Shown here: piece by piece, positions 1 through 8,623 of the stretch
Numbering within the stretch: position 1 is the first letter of the stretch
How the letters are laid out: each line of letters starts with the position of its first letter
Assembly: GCF_013343235.1 (NCBI RefSeq)
Contig: NZ_CP040094.1
Span: forward strand, 3,224,501 to 3,288,500
From: Nostoc sp. TCL240-02
GTDB lineage: Bacteria > Cyanobacteriota > Cyanobacteriia > Cyanobacteriales > Nostocaceae
Length of the DNA stretch: 64,000 bases
Direction: 5' to 3'
Notes under the pieces: model-generated
Databases searched by the model: none
The model's input: the letters and a program-made list of their open reading frames with translations, nothing else
What the model was told of the DNA's origin: nothing
Translations under genes and position numbers: made by a program

Positions 1-47
1 CGTTAATGGATGGACAACCAAATTACAAACCTTTGAAATTAAGACAA

Positions 48-82
48 CGCTGCTGGACTGGTACTCCAGCTAGCGTTTTTTT
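48..82 (+). terminator. probable intrinsic terminator of an upstream gene
   Basis: A hairpin with arms CGCTGCTGGA and TCCAGC-T-AGCG (one bulged base) around a 7-base loop is followed at once by seven T residues. This is the classic rho-independent layout on the plus strand, and probably ends a gene lying left of the window. I see no convincing gene in bases 1-206. Confidence 0.55.
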
Positions 83-206
83 CATGGTTTTATAATCTGG
101 TTGCGGATATTCTAGCAAGCTCTATGCTAGACTGCCAAGCAGTAAGTTTATTACTGCAATTGAAATAAGTAACTTACTGCTTATTAATAGATACTTTAGC
201 AGATTT

Positions 207-788
207 ATGTCTCATTCAGTTCTGCCTCTTCAGAAAATAGGGGAAATATTCCAAGGAATTACACTTAGCCGTTATGCAGACGATAACGGTAGACCAGAGC
301 GCGTTGTTAGTTTGTCTGATCTTGAGTACCTATACATTGAACGTAACCCAAATGTGGTTCATTTACGCTTATCTGACCTTGAGCGGTATCGAATAAAAAC
401 TGGCGATGTGGTGATTTCCAACCGAGGTACGCTCCTGAAAGCGTCAGTAGTTACAGATAAATTAGAAGGTAGCTTGGCGAGCAATAATGTGGCTGTTATT
501 CGCCCCATTGTAGAAATCGATCCTGTGTATTTGGCAGTTTTGATGCGTTCAAAATGGCTAGAACAGCAACTAGCCACTTTATATTTGCAATCTTCTACCA
601 TTCAGTTGATTCCAATTTCTCAATTACGTAGTCTCAAGATTCCATTACCTAATTTGGAGACTCAAAATAAATTAGCTCAACTATTTTTAGCTACTGAACG
701 AGCTAACCGTATTACCCTGGAAATTTTAGACACGCGAAATAATTTATCAGAATTTACTCTTTTTCAAACTTTGGAAGGACAGCAATGA
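207..788 (+). CDS. type I restriction-modification specificity subunit (HsdS-like), half-length
   Basis: This 193-residue protein looks like one half of a type I specificity subunit: a single target-recognition domain (about residues 1-145, with LKTGDV-like YRIKTGDVVISNRGT and the SSTIQLIPISQLRSLKIPLP segment) and one C-terminal helical conserved region (about 150-190). Full HsdS proteins have two such halves and about 400 residues, so this one would have to act as a dimer to give a bipartite site. Its stop overlaps the start of the methylase gene by 4 bases (ATGA), so the two are translationally coupled. In the family, S provides DNA sequence recognition for the M (and R) subunits. No restriction subunit gene is visible to the right; the left side is outside the window. 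Confidence 0.78.
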   Translation: MSHSVLPLQKIGEIFQGITLSRYADDNGRPERVVSLSDLEYLYIERNPNVVHLRLSDLERYRIKTGDVVISNRGTLLKASVVTDKLEGSLASNNVAVIRPIVEIDPVYLAVLMRSKWLEQQLATLYLQSSTIQLIPISQLRSLKIPLPNLETQNKLAQLFLATERANRITLEILDTRNNLSEFTLFQTLEGQQ

Positions 789-2251
789 TTACTTTAGAAT
801 ACTTAGAAGATAGACTTTGGACTGCTGCTAGTATCCTATGGGGGGTTTTTAGTAGTGATGATTATATTAACTATTTATTCAGGCTTCTGTTTCTAAAGCG
901 ATTATCTGATCTATTTGAGGAAGAATCTCACAAAGCCAAACCACGCTTTTTTATTCCTGCAATTTCACAGTGGAATTATTTACAGCAAATACCTGAAAAT
1001 ATTGGTCAGGCACTTAATGAAGCTGGTAGAGCTATTGAAAATTATAATCCAGGGATTAGAGAATTACAAAGAATTTTCATAAATTATAATTTTGAACATA
1101 GCCACAGTCAAGTTGATATTAAAAAGCAAGATCAAGTACTACGCCAATTAATATGGCATCTATCAGAGATTAAACTCCAAAATAAATATTTTGGTGAACC
1201 AGACCTATTAGGAAAAGCTTGTGAATACTTAATTTCACAATTCGCAGCTAATCTTGGTAAAAAATCTGGAGAGTTTTTTACTCCGCAGAAGGTAGCAGAA
1301 CTGTTAGTAAGTCTGCTTGAACCCCAACCAGGAATGAGTATTTGTGATCCTTTTTGTGGATTTGGAGGTATTTTGACTGAATGTATCAAGCAAATTAAAC
1401 ATTTGGAAAATAAGCCAAATGATTTACTGCTTTATGGACAAGATATAAACCAGAATACTTTTAGCCTTGCCAAAATTAATTTACTTTTGCATGACATTTT
1501 TGATTTTGACATCCGCTTAGGAGATACTATCCGTGAACCACAACTAGTTGAAAACGGTAATTTAATGCTTTTTGATAGGGTAATTTCCAATCCTCCATTT
1601 AGCATCCGTAATTGGGGTGATGAGCTAGCTAAATTTGATGTTTATGGCCGCTTTCGTTATGGAATTCCTCCTAAAGGAAGTGGTGACTTTGCTTTTATTC
1701 AGCACATACTCGCCACACTCAAAAACACTGGCAAAGCTGGGGTAATAGTTCCACTTGGAGTTTTATTTCGTGGAGGTGCAGAAAGTGAGATTCGCAGAAG
1801 GATTATTGAATCTGACTTAATTGAAGCAGTAATTGGTCTTGCAGCCAACCTATTTTATGGCACAGGTATCCCTACGGCTATTTTGATTTTTAATCAGGAT
1901 AAGGAAGAAGTCCGTAGAAATAAAATTTTGTTCATCAATGCTAGTAATGAATATCAAAAGAGCCGTAATCAAAATTATCTGCGTGAAGAAGATATCACTC
2001 ATATCATCACAGCTTACCAAGCCTTTCAAGATGAAGAGGGATATGCTAAGGTTGTGGCTGTAGAAGAACTAGCGGCTAATGAATATATTCTCAATATCAA
2101 CCGCTATGTCTTAACCCCCAAGGATGAAAAAGACAAAATTGATATTAAGGCGGAGATTCTCAAGCTGCGCGAATTAGAGTCTCAACGTGCTGAAGCAGAG
2201 AAGGATATAAATAAATACTTACGTCAACTAGGAATAAAATTAAGTGATTGA
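785..2251 (+). CDS. hsdM: type I DNA N6-adenine methyltransferase subunit (HsdM)
   Basis: A 488-residue N6-adenine methyltransferase. An N-terminal helical HsdM domain (about 1-150) precedes the catalytic domain, which opens with GEFFTPQKVAELL (around residue 164), SAM-binding motif DPFCGFGG (from residue 188) and catalytic NPPF (269-272). The family transfers a methyl group from S-adenosylmethionine to adenine within the site chosen by its S partner. It starts inside the last codons of the S gene. The S-before-M order differs from the common R-M-S or M-S order. The C-terminal 60 residues (coiled, charged) probably contact S. No nuclease gene follows; the next gene, an SLH protein, is 280 bases away. 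Whether the system restricts DNA or only methylates it cannot be told here. Confidence 0.88.
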   Translation: MITLEYLEDRLWTAASILWGVFSSDDYINYLFRLLFLKRLSDLFEEESHKAKPRFFIPAISQWNYLQQIPENIGQALNEAGRAIENYNPGIRELQRIFINYNFEHSHSQVDIKKQDQVLRQLIWHLSEIKLQNKYFGEPDLLGKACEYLISQFAANLGKKSGEFFTPQKVAELLVSLLEPQPGMSICDPFCGFGGILTECIKQIKHLENKPNDLLLYGQDINQNTFSLAKINLLLHDIFDFDIRLGDTIREPQLVENGNLMLFDRVISNPPFSIRNWGDELAKFDVYGRFRYGIPPKGSGDFAFIQHILATLKNTGKAGVIVPLGVLFRGGAESEIRRRIIESDLIEAVIGLAANLFYGTGIPTAILIFNQDKEEVRRNKILFINASNEYQKSRNQNYLREEDITHIITAYQAFQDEEGYAKVVAVEELAANEYILNINRYVLTPKDEKDKIDIKAEILKLRELESQRAEAEKDINKYLRQLGIKLSD

Positions 2252-2530
2252 TTAGAAGCGATCGCAAAATAAATTAGTTTGAAAAATAAGGGTTTCACCA
2301 TACTTACACCTACCTAAAAAGGGCTAGGATGCATACCCTACTCAAAACTTTTTCAAATCAGCCTCACGCTTCATTTGATACTAGCAATATAAATGTATTA
2401 CCTACAACAAGCAGATATGCAACATTGCCTAGCCGAAATTCGTCATTCATTAATTAACTGAGATTAAGTTTTGCGTTAACCTCAGTAACGTAGTTTTTTA
2501 AGTTCACATTAGCAGTTAAAAGTGCTTATC

Positions 2531-3208
2531 ATGATGCGTCAGCTTTCAGTTACTCTATCTTTAATGGCACTACTACAAAACTTGCCAGCAATTGCTCAAG
2601 TACCAGAATCTAATTCTGGAATCCCAGCTGATTCCATTCAACAAGTAACTGCTGTCAAATGGATGACAAACTTTCCCGATGGCAAATTTTATCCAGAAAG
2701 ATTGCTGAGTCGGGCAGAGTTAGCCTCGATTATGGTAAAAGCATTTCGCCTAGATAAAAGAGAAGCTGTTACCAAAGCAAATTTAACGATTCCAGATGTT
2801 CCTCGTTCTTATTGGGCATTTAATGATATACAGACAGTCTTAAAAACTGACATCATGAAAGGCTATCGGGGTAATGAGTTTTTCCCTAATCAAAAGGTGA
2901 CAAAGGCGGAGGCTCTTGCTATTTTCGCTCAAGCTTATGGTGTATTTCAGTTTCCTGATGAGGCTGTTAATGAGATTCTGGCTTCACATCCAGATGAAAA
3001 GTCTATCCCAACTTGGGCTAGAAAAGCGATCGCTACAGTAGCTACAGAAGGATTTCTCAATACAGATGCTCAAGGAAATATTTCTCCATTAAAACCCGTT
3101 ACCCGTGGAGATATGGCTTATGTATTGAGTAAATATTTACAACGACAACAGCGACAACCCGAAACACCAGAAGTTCCGATTATTCAAAATAGCCCACAAT
3201 CACCTTAG
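2531..3208 (+). CDS. SLH-domain envelope protein with signal peptide
   Basis: A secreted protein of about 225 residues. The first 23 residues form a signal peptide (MMRQ, hydrophobic stretch, ending near AIAQ). Two or three S-layer-homology modules follow: WMTNFPDGKFYPERLLSRAE, DVPRSYWAFNDIQ with GYRGNEFFPNQKVTKAEA, and TWARKAIATVATEGFLN with SPLKPVTRGDMAYVLSKYL. SLH modules bind cell-wall-linked polysaccharide, so the protein is probably anchored to the outer envelope or peptidoglycan. I chose ATG 2531; an in-frame GTG lies 9 bases upstream and a second ATG directly follows. The C-terminal tail is Gln/Pro rich. No partner gene is evident; the following gene runs in the opposite direction. 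Confidence 0.75.
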   Translation: MMRQLSVTLSLMALLQNLPAIAQVPESNSGIPADSIQQVTAVKWMTNFPDGKFYPERLLSRAELASIMVKAFRLDKREAVTKANLTIPDVPRSYWAFNDIQTVLKTDIMKGYRGNEFFPNQKVTKAEALAIFAQAYGVFQFPDEAVNEILASHPDEKSIPTWARKAIATVATEGFLNTDAQGNISPLKPVTRGDMAYVLSKYLQRQQRQPETPEVPIIQNSPQSP

Positions 3209-3242
3209 TTAGACTTTATCTAGTTAGACGACCTGCTGACAA

Positions 3243-4496
3243 TCAGTTTTGACCCGGACTTCTATACTTGTCTCGAAGCTGGCGAAGATATAAGGAATTA
3301 GATTGTGTTGGTTGCTGCTGCATATAATTCCCATAATTAGACTGTAATGGTTGCGTCGGCTGCTGCAAGCCATAATTTCCATAATTAGATTGTGGTGGTT
3401 GCGCCGACTGCTGTAAGCCATAATTCGCATATCCCATAGGGTTTGTGGGAGTGACAACACTTTGACTCGGAATCTGGCTAGAGTAAGGTGCAATATTAGT
3501 TGGTATGCCAGAGGTGGCTGGGGACGTTCCTGGTGCTACATTAGGCACTACCTGACCGTTATTTAAATTACTGTAGGGATTTTGCTGCAAGTTCGTATAA
3601 CCTGTACTAGTAGTTAACCCATTATTAGGCACTACCTGACCGTTATTTAAATTATTGTAGGGATTTTGTTGCAAGTTCCTACCCGTTGAGGTGTAGCCTG
3701 TCCCAGTAGTTAACCCAGTACTTGGTAGAGAATTCTGACTGGATAAACTATTCATGGGTGGCATTAACGTTGTTCCTGGCTCAGAGGCTCGGCCCAAAGC
3801 ATTTGTCTGAGTTGCAGTGGTACCATTAAAGCCAGACAGCTTCTGATTTGTCGATTGATTGAGTATTGCTTGCAGAGGGCTGACAGAGGCAGAATTTTGA
3901 TTCTTGTTAGTTTGATTCGTGAATCCAATTCCTAGGCTAGAGGATGTCTGTTCCCCGTCTGTTGGTTCAGATGCCCCAGTTAAAGTTTTGATACCTAGAA
4001 ACTGATTATTATTATCAACCGTCCCAGTCCGCAATAAATTTTCGGTTTGTACCACAAAAGGATTTTTGACGGCGGGGGGGGTGTCGCCATTAACGCTTAA
4101 AGTAGGATTTAATTTGGCATCACTTGCAGACTTTTGTTTGTTAATTGCATCCTCTAATAAGCTATTACTCTTTTTTGCCTCAGTTTTTTCCTTGGGAGTA
4201 TTTGCCGTTGATGAGAGAGTTGCTTGCTCAAAGTCATTAAATAAAACTGGCAGGTTATCAATATCGGCTGCAATGGCTCTGTTTTCTGCTGATAGTGAGG
4301 AATCAGTAGGGGTTTGTGAAGTAACTTTATTTTTTTGCTTATAAACGAAAATATCTGGATTTGACCAGTATTCCCAGGTTACTAGCCCCACTACAGATAA
4401 AAAAATTGCAGTTACCCAAAAACCAGGTCGCCCTAGATTCCATAACCTGGCTCTGAGATAGCGTAAGTAGGCGGGAGGATAATGACGATGTGGCAT
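3243..4496 (-). CDS. membrane-anchored Gln/Asn/Pro-rich protein of unknown function
   Basis: Not recognised as a named family. The 417-residue protein has a basic N-terminus, one transmembrane helix (about residues 25-43, FWVTAIFLSVVGLVTW) and a long, low-complexity periplasmic or external part rich in Q, N, S, T, P and G. Two internal repeat types are clear: a pair built on NLQQNP-Y-x-NLNNGQVVPN (about 280-320) and several SNYGNYGLQQPTQP-like units near the C-terminus (about 360-400). It ends in LRQLRDKYRSPGQN. The topology suggests a single-pass protein with a disordered extracytoplasmic tail. It is convergent with the SLH gene (34-base gap), which could place both in envelope biology, but that is only proximity. 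Confidence 0.65.
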   Translation of the reverse strand: MPHRHYPPAYLRYLRARLWNLGRPGFWVTAIFLSVVGLVTWEYWSNPDIFVYKQKNKVTSQTPTDSSLSAENRAIAADIDNLPVLFNDFEQATLSSTANTPKEKTEAKKSNSLLEDAINKQKSASDAKLNPTLSVNGDTPPAVKNPFVVQTENLLRTGTVDNNNQFLGIKTLTGASEPTDGEQTSSSLGIGFTNQTNKNQNSASVSPLQAILNQSTNQKLSGFNGTTATQTNALGRASEPGTTLMPPMNSLSSQNSLPSTGLTTGTGYTSTGRNLQQNPYNNLNNGQVVPNNGLTTSTGYTNLQQNPYSNLNNGQVVPNVAPGTSPATSGIPTNIAPYSSQIPSQSVVTPTNPMGYANYGLQQSAQPPQSNYGNYGLQQPTQPLQSNYGNYMQQQPTQSNSLYLRQLRDKYRSPGQN

Positions 4497-4929
4497 GGGA
4501 TTGGTAATTGAAATTTACTCGAAATCGGGAAAATTTGACGCGAACTGAAGGTGTTGCTGTTTAATGCTTTTACTTTCCTTAACAGAAAATATCTCAACTA
4601 AAGTTGGATCGTGATTTTATCCTAACTTCTCCATCAGTTATTAGTCATTACCAATAGATATGTAACAGTCAAAAATTTACTTTTTAGCGGCTGGAGTGGT
4701 TTGGCAAGATTTTCTAGAAAGTTATGGCAATTTATCGTTGGTTTTTGGGCATTGGTCACATTGGATAACATCACGAGTTGACAGTTGTTCTAAGTTTATT
4801 GTTGTAGCTGGACAAAGATTCGACTTTTTTCCTTTCTAGTTAGCAAACTGTACGCTGCAATGCTTCGTCGATATATAAGCCTCTGAGGGCGCTGTGCCGC
4901 ACCGTACTATTAACCAGGAGACTACAGCA
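4497..4929. other. intergenic region between divergent genes
   Basis: This 433-base, A+T-rich spacer separates two divergent genes and must hold both promoters. I see no gene, strong hairpin or named operator in it. A good ribosome binding site (CAGGAG, 4915-4920) sits 9 bases before ATG 4930. Confidence 0.5.
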
Positions 4930-5550
4930 ATGATGAAAGCTGAAGATATCATGACCAAAGATGTAGTTACCATTCGCGGTTCAGCAACAGTTGCTGAAGC
5001 AGTGGTGCTGATGAAGGAAAAAAAATTGCGGGCGCTAGTTGTAGATATTCGCCATGAGAATGATGCTTATGGCATTGTCACAGAAACAGATATTGTCTAT
5101 AAGGTAACAGCCTACGGTAAAGATCCAAAGCAAGTCTGGGTTTACGAGATTATGAGCAAGCCCTGCATTGTGGTAAATCCTGATTTGGGTGTGGAATATG
5201 TAGCACGGTTATTTGCTAACACTGGTATTCATCGCGCACCTGTGATTCAAGGCAAGCTGTTAGGCATTATCTCGATTACCGACATTTTAACCAAAAGCGA
5301 CTTTGTGGAAGCGCCAAAAGCACTACTGCTGGAGGAGAGAATTAAAAAAGCAATTGAACAGTCTCGCGCTATTTGCACTGAACAAGGTGCTTATTCTAAA
5401 GCCTGTGCAGCCGCTTGGGATGAGGTAGAAGAACTCCAGGCTGAAGCTGCTCATCAGAAAGCTGAGGGGATGGTATCAGCCAAAGTCTCTTTTGAAGAAT
5501 ATTGCAAGGAAAACCCAAATGCACCGGAATGCCGAAATTATCATCCTTAA
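4930..5550 (+). CDS. CBS-CP12 fusion protein
   Basis: A 206-residue protein with a Bateman module (two CBS domains, about residues 1-130: EDIMTKDVVTI..., MSKPCIVVNPD...GIISITDIL) joined to a complete CP12 domain at the C-terminus. The CP12 part has both cysteine pairs (C149/C159 and C192/C201), the core AWDEVEELQAEAAH (from residue 162) and the ending NPNAPECRNYHP. Stand-alone CP12 is an intrinsically disordered redox switch that links GAPDH and phosphoribulokinase into an inactive complex in the dark; CBS pairs bind adenine nucleotides. CP12-CBS fusions are known in cyanobacteria. I infer a link between energy charge and Calvin-cycle control. ATG 4930 is preferred over GTG 4894 because of the ribosome binding site at 4915-4920. 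Confidence 0.88.
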   Translation: MMKAEDIMTKDVVTIRGSATVAEAVVLMKEKKLRALVVDIRHENDAYGIVTETDIVYKVTAYGKDPKQVWVYEIMSKPCIVVNPDLGVEYVARLFANTGIHRAPVIQGKLLGIISITDILTKSDFVEAPKALLLEERIKKAIEQSRAICTEQGAYSKACAAAWDEVEELQAEAAHQKAEGMVSAKVSFEEYCKENPNAPECRNYHP

Positions 5551-5559
5551 TTGAAGTGT

Positions 5560-5690
5560 GGGAATGGGGAATTGGGCATTGGGAATTGGAAATTGGAAAG
5601 AGAGAAGGAAAACAAGGGAGAATTATTAAAATTAAGTCTCTCCCTTGTCTCCCCCCTCTTCCTTGTCTCCCTTGCCCCTGCTTTTTCAAT
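5560..5690. repeat. fold-back purine/pyrimidine low-complexity repeat
   Basis: A G/A-rich arm made of GGGAATTGG-like units (5565-5625) is followed by an A/T-rich centre and a C/T-rich arm (5636-5685, CTCCCTTGTC units). The arms are roughly complementary and can fold back. It lies between convergent genes, so it could serve as a bidirectional transcript end. Similar composites occur at 27167-27347 and 40525-40685. Confidence 0.6.
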
Positions 5691-6866
5691 TTAGCGTTTG
5701 GCAACTCGTATCAAGAGGAATAGACCTATTCCCAAGAAAATAAAATTGGGCAACCAAGCCCCCATAAAGGGAGAGAGGGCACCTGCTTGCGCGATCGCAC
5801 CACTAATAAAGAAAATTAAGTAGTACGAAAAAATAACTACAACGCTAATCCCAAAGCTGGTACCTCTTCCAGTTCGCTGGGGTATGCTTCCCATCGCTGC
5901 ACCTACCAAGCCAAAAACTACACATACAAAGGGCAAGGAGATTTTTTGTTGAATCCGCACTTCGAGTTTACGAATTTTTTGGCGATCGCCACCAAGATAT
6001 TCCACTTGTAGTTGATCTAGTGCTTCAGAAATATTCATCTCACCATAGTCTCGGCTTTTTTCTGCCAAACTTAATGGCGTGCGTGGTAGTTGCAGTTGTT
6101 GGTGTTCAAATCTAACAATGTTGCGGTATGAGCGATCGGCTGCAACAAAATAGATCGTACCGTTGTAAAAATCCCAAATATTTTGAGAAGGATTCCACTG
6201 GGCAGATTCTGATACTACAATTTGATTCAGATTTTTGGTGGAACGGTCTATAATCGTCAAACCTGTCATCCGCTTACCATCAAACTGGTCGGCGTAAAAC
6301 AAGCGTGTCAATATTCTATTCTTAGAGCCATCCGGTTGTGTAACATCCTGGTATTCAGGATAGAAAATATTTTGCTGTTTAAAAGCTGGCTTATCTGATT
6401 TCAGGGCTTTATCCAGAGTTACCCCCGCTTGGTAATTTGCTGCTGGTGCAATTTGTTCGTTGAATACAAATGTCATTCCTGTGACTACAAGACTCAACAT
6501 CACAGCAGTTAGCACTATACGATATACGCTTACCCCACAACCACGCAGGGCAATTAGTTCGCTCTCGCTAGAAAGACGACTGTAGGTCATCAAAGTAGCT
6601 AGTAACGTAGACATGGGAAAGGCTAAAACGATAAAGTTGGGAAACTTTAGCAAAAAAACCTGAATGGCAATGTCTATCGGTAGCCCAGATTCTACAATTT
6701 TTCTGACTAGATCGAATACAGCATCAATAGTGACACCAAGTGATGAAAAAGCTCCGACACCAAAGAAAAACGGCGCTATCAATTCGCTGGTAAGGTAACG
6801 ATCCATGATCGTAAAAGGTAGCAGCGAACCGAGGTTGTAGAAAGGCGTAAACTTCTTTGATATCAT
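5691..6866 (-). CDS. LptF/LptG family permease of the LPS export machinery
   Basis: A 391-residue YjgP/YjgQ-family membrane protein. Transmembrane helices lie near residues 28-50, 70-90 and 105-130 and a final group at 310-390 (FVCVVFGLVGAAMG, SVVVIFSYYLIFFISG, GAWLPNFIFLGIGLFLLIR), with a periplasmic jellyroll-type domain between. In the Lpt system these permeases, with the ATPase LptB, extract lipopolysaccharide from the inner membrane and pass it to LptA/LptC-like bridge proteins. Cyanobacteria usually have one such permease instead of an F/G pair. lptB and an lptA-like gene lie upstream on the same strand, 258 bases away. The family's conserved start region is MDRYLTSELI; an ATG there (6806) is an alternative start to 6866. 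Confidence 0.85.
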   Translation of the reverse strand: MISKKFTPFYNLGSLLPFTIMDRYLTSELIAPFFFGVGAFSSLGVTIDAVFDLVRKIVESGLPIDIAIQVFLLKFPNFIVLAFPMSTLLATLMTYSRLSSESELIALRGCGVSVYRIVLTAVMLSLVVTGMTFVFNEQIAPAANYQAGVTLDKALKSDKPAFKQQNIFYPEYQDVTQPDGSKNRILTRLFYADQFDGKRMTGLTIIDRSTKNLNQIVVSESAQWNPSQNIWDFYNGTIYFVAADRSYRNIVRFEHQQLQLPRTPLSLAEKSRDYGEMNISEALDQLQVEYLGGDRQKIRKLEVRIQQKISLPFVCVVFGLVGAAMGSIPQRTGRGTSFGISVVVIFSYYLIFFISGAIAQAGALSPFMGAWLPNFIFLGIGLFLLIRVAKR

Positions 6867-7124
6867 AAAAAATTTGAACAGTTAAATATTGAGAACCCTG
6901 GTGAAGGCATGAGGCAGGGGGCAGAATTAAAATAGTCTTCATAATTTGGTTTTGAAGTCTAAGTTCTTTACCTCTGTTAATTGCAAACTGCTGTATCTAC
7001 TGAATTTAGTATCAAAGTTTAATTCTCAATGGCCGATAAAGCAGAATCAAATAAATTGATAAATTTATAATTAAAATTAAATATAAAAATAGCTTTTGAA
7101 GCTATTAACTAAATAATTATGAAT

Positions 7125-7853
7125 TTAGGCTTGAAAATTATCCCCTAAATAATATTGCCGCACGAGGGGATTGCTGTAGAGTTCGTCAGCACCGCCAAAA
7201 GCGAGAATTTGTCCTTCGCGCATAATGTAGGCGCGATCTGTGATAGCAAGGGTTTCGCGGACATTATGATCTGTAATTAAGATTCCCATACCGCGATCGC
7301 GCAGTTGTGCGACAATGTGCTGAATTTCTGAGACTGCGATCGGATCAACACCTGCAAATGGTTCATCCAAAAGTAAAAATTTTGGCCCTTCTACTCCAGC
7401 AGCTAAAGACCTTGCTAATTCAGTCCGCCGTCGCTCACCACCAGAAAGTTGAATTCCTTTACTATTGGCTAATTTTTCTAACCGAAACTCCCGCAGTAAA
7501 GTTGTGAGTCGTCTTGACCATTCCCGCCGTGGCACATTCGTTTGCTCCAGCACCAATAGAATATTATCTTGTACCGAGAGTTGGCGGAAAACACTTGGTT
7601 CTTGCGCTAGATAGCCAACACCCAATCGTGCCCTTTTGTGCATTGGCATTCCTGTAACATCCAGATTACCCAGCCAAACTTTTCCTTGATTGGGTTTTTC
7701 TAAACCAGTGGCAATGTAAAAAGTCGTTGTTTTACCAGCCCCATTGGGGCCTAGTAAACCAACGATTTCGCCCTGACCAACAGAAAGATTGACACGATTG
7801 ACAATTACTCGCTTGCCGTAAGATTTGTGAATATTCTCTAAAACAATTTTCAC
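7125..7853 (-). CDS. lptB: LPS export ABC transporter ATP-binding protein
   Basis: A 242-residue ABC ATPase with Walker A GPNGAGKTT (about residues 35-43), Q-loop, signature LSGGERRR (about 139-146), Walker B FLLLDEPFAGVDP and switch His in ITDHNVRETL, a sequence typical of LptB. It powers extraction of lipopolysaccharide from the plasma membrane by the LptF/G-type permease encoded downstream. The lptA-like gene ends 30 bases upstream, so lptA-lptB are very probably co-transcribed. Length and motifs are normal for the family. Confidence 0.93.
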   Translation of the reverse strand: MKIVLENIHKSYGKRVIVNRVNLSVGQGEIVGLLGPNGAGKTTTFYIATGLEKPNQGKVWLGNLDVTGMPMHKRARLGVGYLAQEPSVFRQLSVQDNILLVLEQTNVPRREWSRRLTTLLREFRLEKLANSKGIQLSGGERRRTELARSLAAGVEGPKFLLLDEPFAGVDPIAVSEIQHIVAQLRDRGMGILITDHNVRETLAITDRAYIMREGQILAFGGADELYSNPLVRQYYLGDNFQA

Positions 7854-7883
7854 GCTAGAAGCACCCTTTCTTGGTGGTAAATG

Positions 7884-8390
7884 CTAATTAGAAGGCTTCA
7901 AAGGTCGTGTTTGTGGGACAGATGGGGCGGGTGTCGCAGTTTGTCCACCATTATCTGATTCCTCGATCATGTAGATAGACTCTACCTGACGGTTGGATTG
8001 AGGTAAAGCAACAAATCGCCCTTCATCAATTAAATACGTTACCTTCTCTGCCCGGATACTGTTACCGCCCTGTTGCAAAATATAGACGTTGCCACTGAAA
8101 TCAATTCGGCGTTCCTTACTAAAGTACTGTGCTTGGGCAGATGTTGCCTGAAGTTGACGAGAAGGATACAACATTTGCACGTTACCGCGAGCGGTGATTA
8201 CTTGATTTTTAGCATCATATTCTTGCACATCAGCGCGGATAGTCAGGGGGCGATTGTCTTTAGATGTTTGTGCAGTCGCGGTTTGCAGTTGGGTAGGGAA
8301 GGCAAAAGCGCCCAAGAGTACAACTGGCAGCATTAAAGCTAATCCAAAGCGACGGAACTGTGACATGGGCAATTGATAGCAGGGCATCAT
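7884..8390 (-). CDS. LptA/OstA-like periplasmic LPS transport protein
   Basis: A 168-residue exported protein with an N-terminal signal peptide (hydrophobic FGLALMLPVVLLGAFAF, cleavage near TATAQ) and an OstA/LptA beta-jellyroll segment (about 50-135: PLTIRADVQEYDAKNQVITA, ARGNVQMLYPSRQL, RRIDFSGNVYILQQGGNSIRA). LptA proteins form the periplasmic bridge that carries LPS to the outer membrane. It is the first gene of the lptA-lptB unit. Two starts are possible: ATG 8390 or ATG 8366 (MSQFRRFG), the second giving a more usual signal peptide length. The C-terminal 30 residues are Pro/Thr/Ser rich. Confidence 0.8.
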   Translation of the reverse strand: MMPCYQLPMSQFRRFGLALMLPVVLLGAFAFPTQLQTATAQTSKDNRPLTIRADVQEYDAKNQVITARGNVQMLYPSRQLQATSAQAQYFSKERRIDFSGNVYILQQGGNSIRAEKVTYLIDEGRFVALPQSNRQVESIYMIEESDNGGQTATPAPSVPQTRPLKPSN

Positions 8391-8559
8391 AGCAATTAGG
8401 GATTCAGGATTTCAGCTGGCATTCTAATTATCTCAAGTACTTTATCCAGATTATGAAATATACAATCTGGAGTGATTTCCGATAACTACTGGCTGAAATA
8501 GTGACGCTACCCCTAAGCTCAAGGTTTCAGGTAATTGACATCCGAGTGAAAATGACGCA

Positions 8560-8581
8560 GGCACAATTCATAAATTGTGCC
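8560..8581. repeat. short perfect palindromic repeat
   Basis: GGCACAATT and AATTGTGCC form a perfect 9-bp stem around the loop CATA. No T-run follows, so a terminator is less likely than one of the small palindromic repeats dispersed in Nostocales genomes. It lies 43 bases beyond the end of the DUF309 gene. Confidence 0.55.
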
Positions 8582-8623
8582 TACCAAGGATTTCGGACAA
8601 CGCATGATTAATTTACCAGATGT

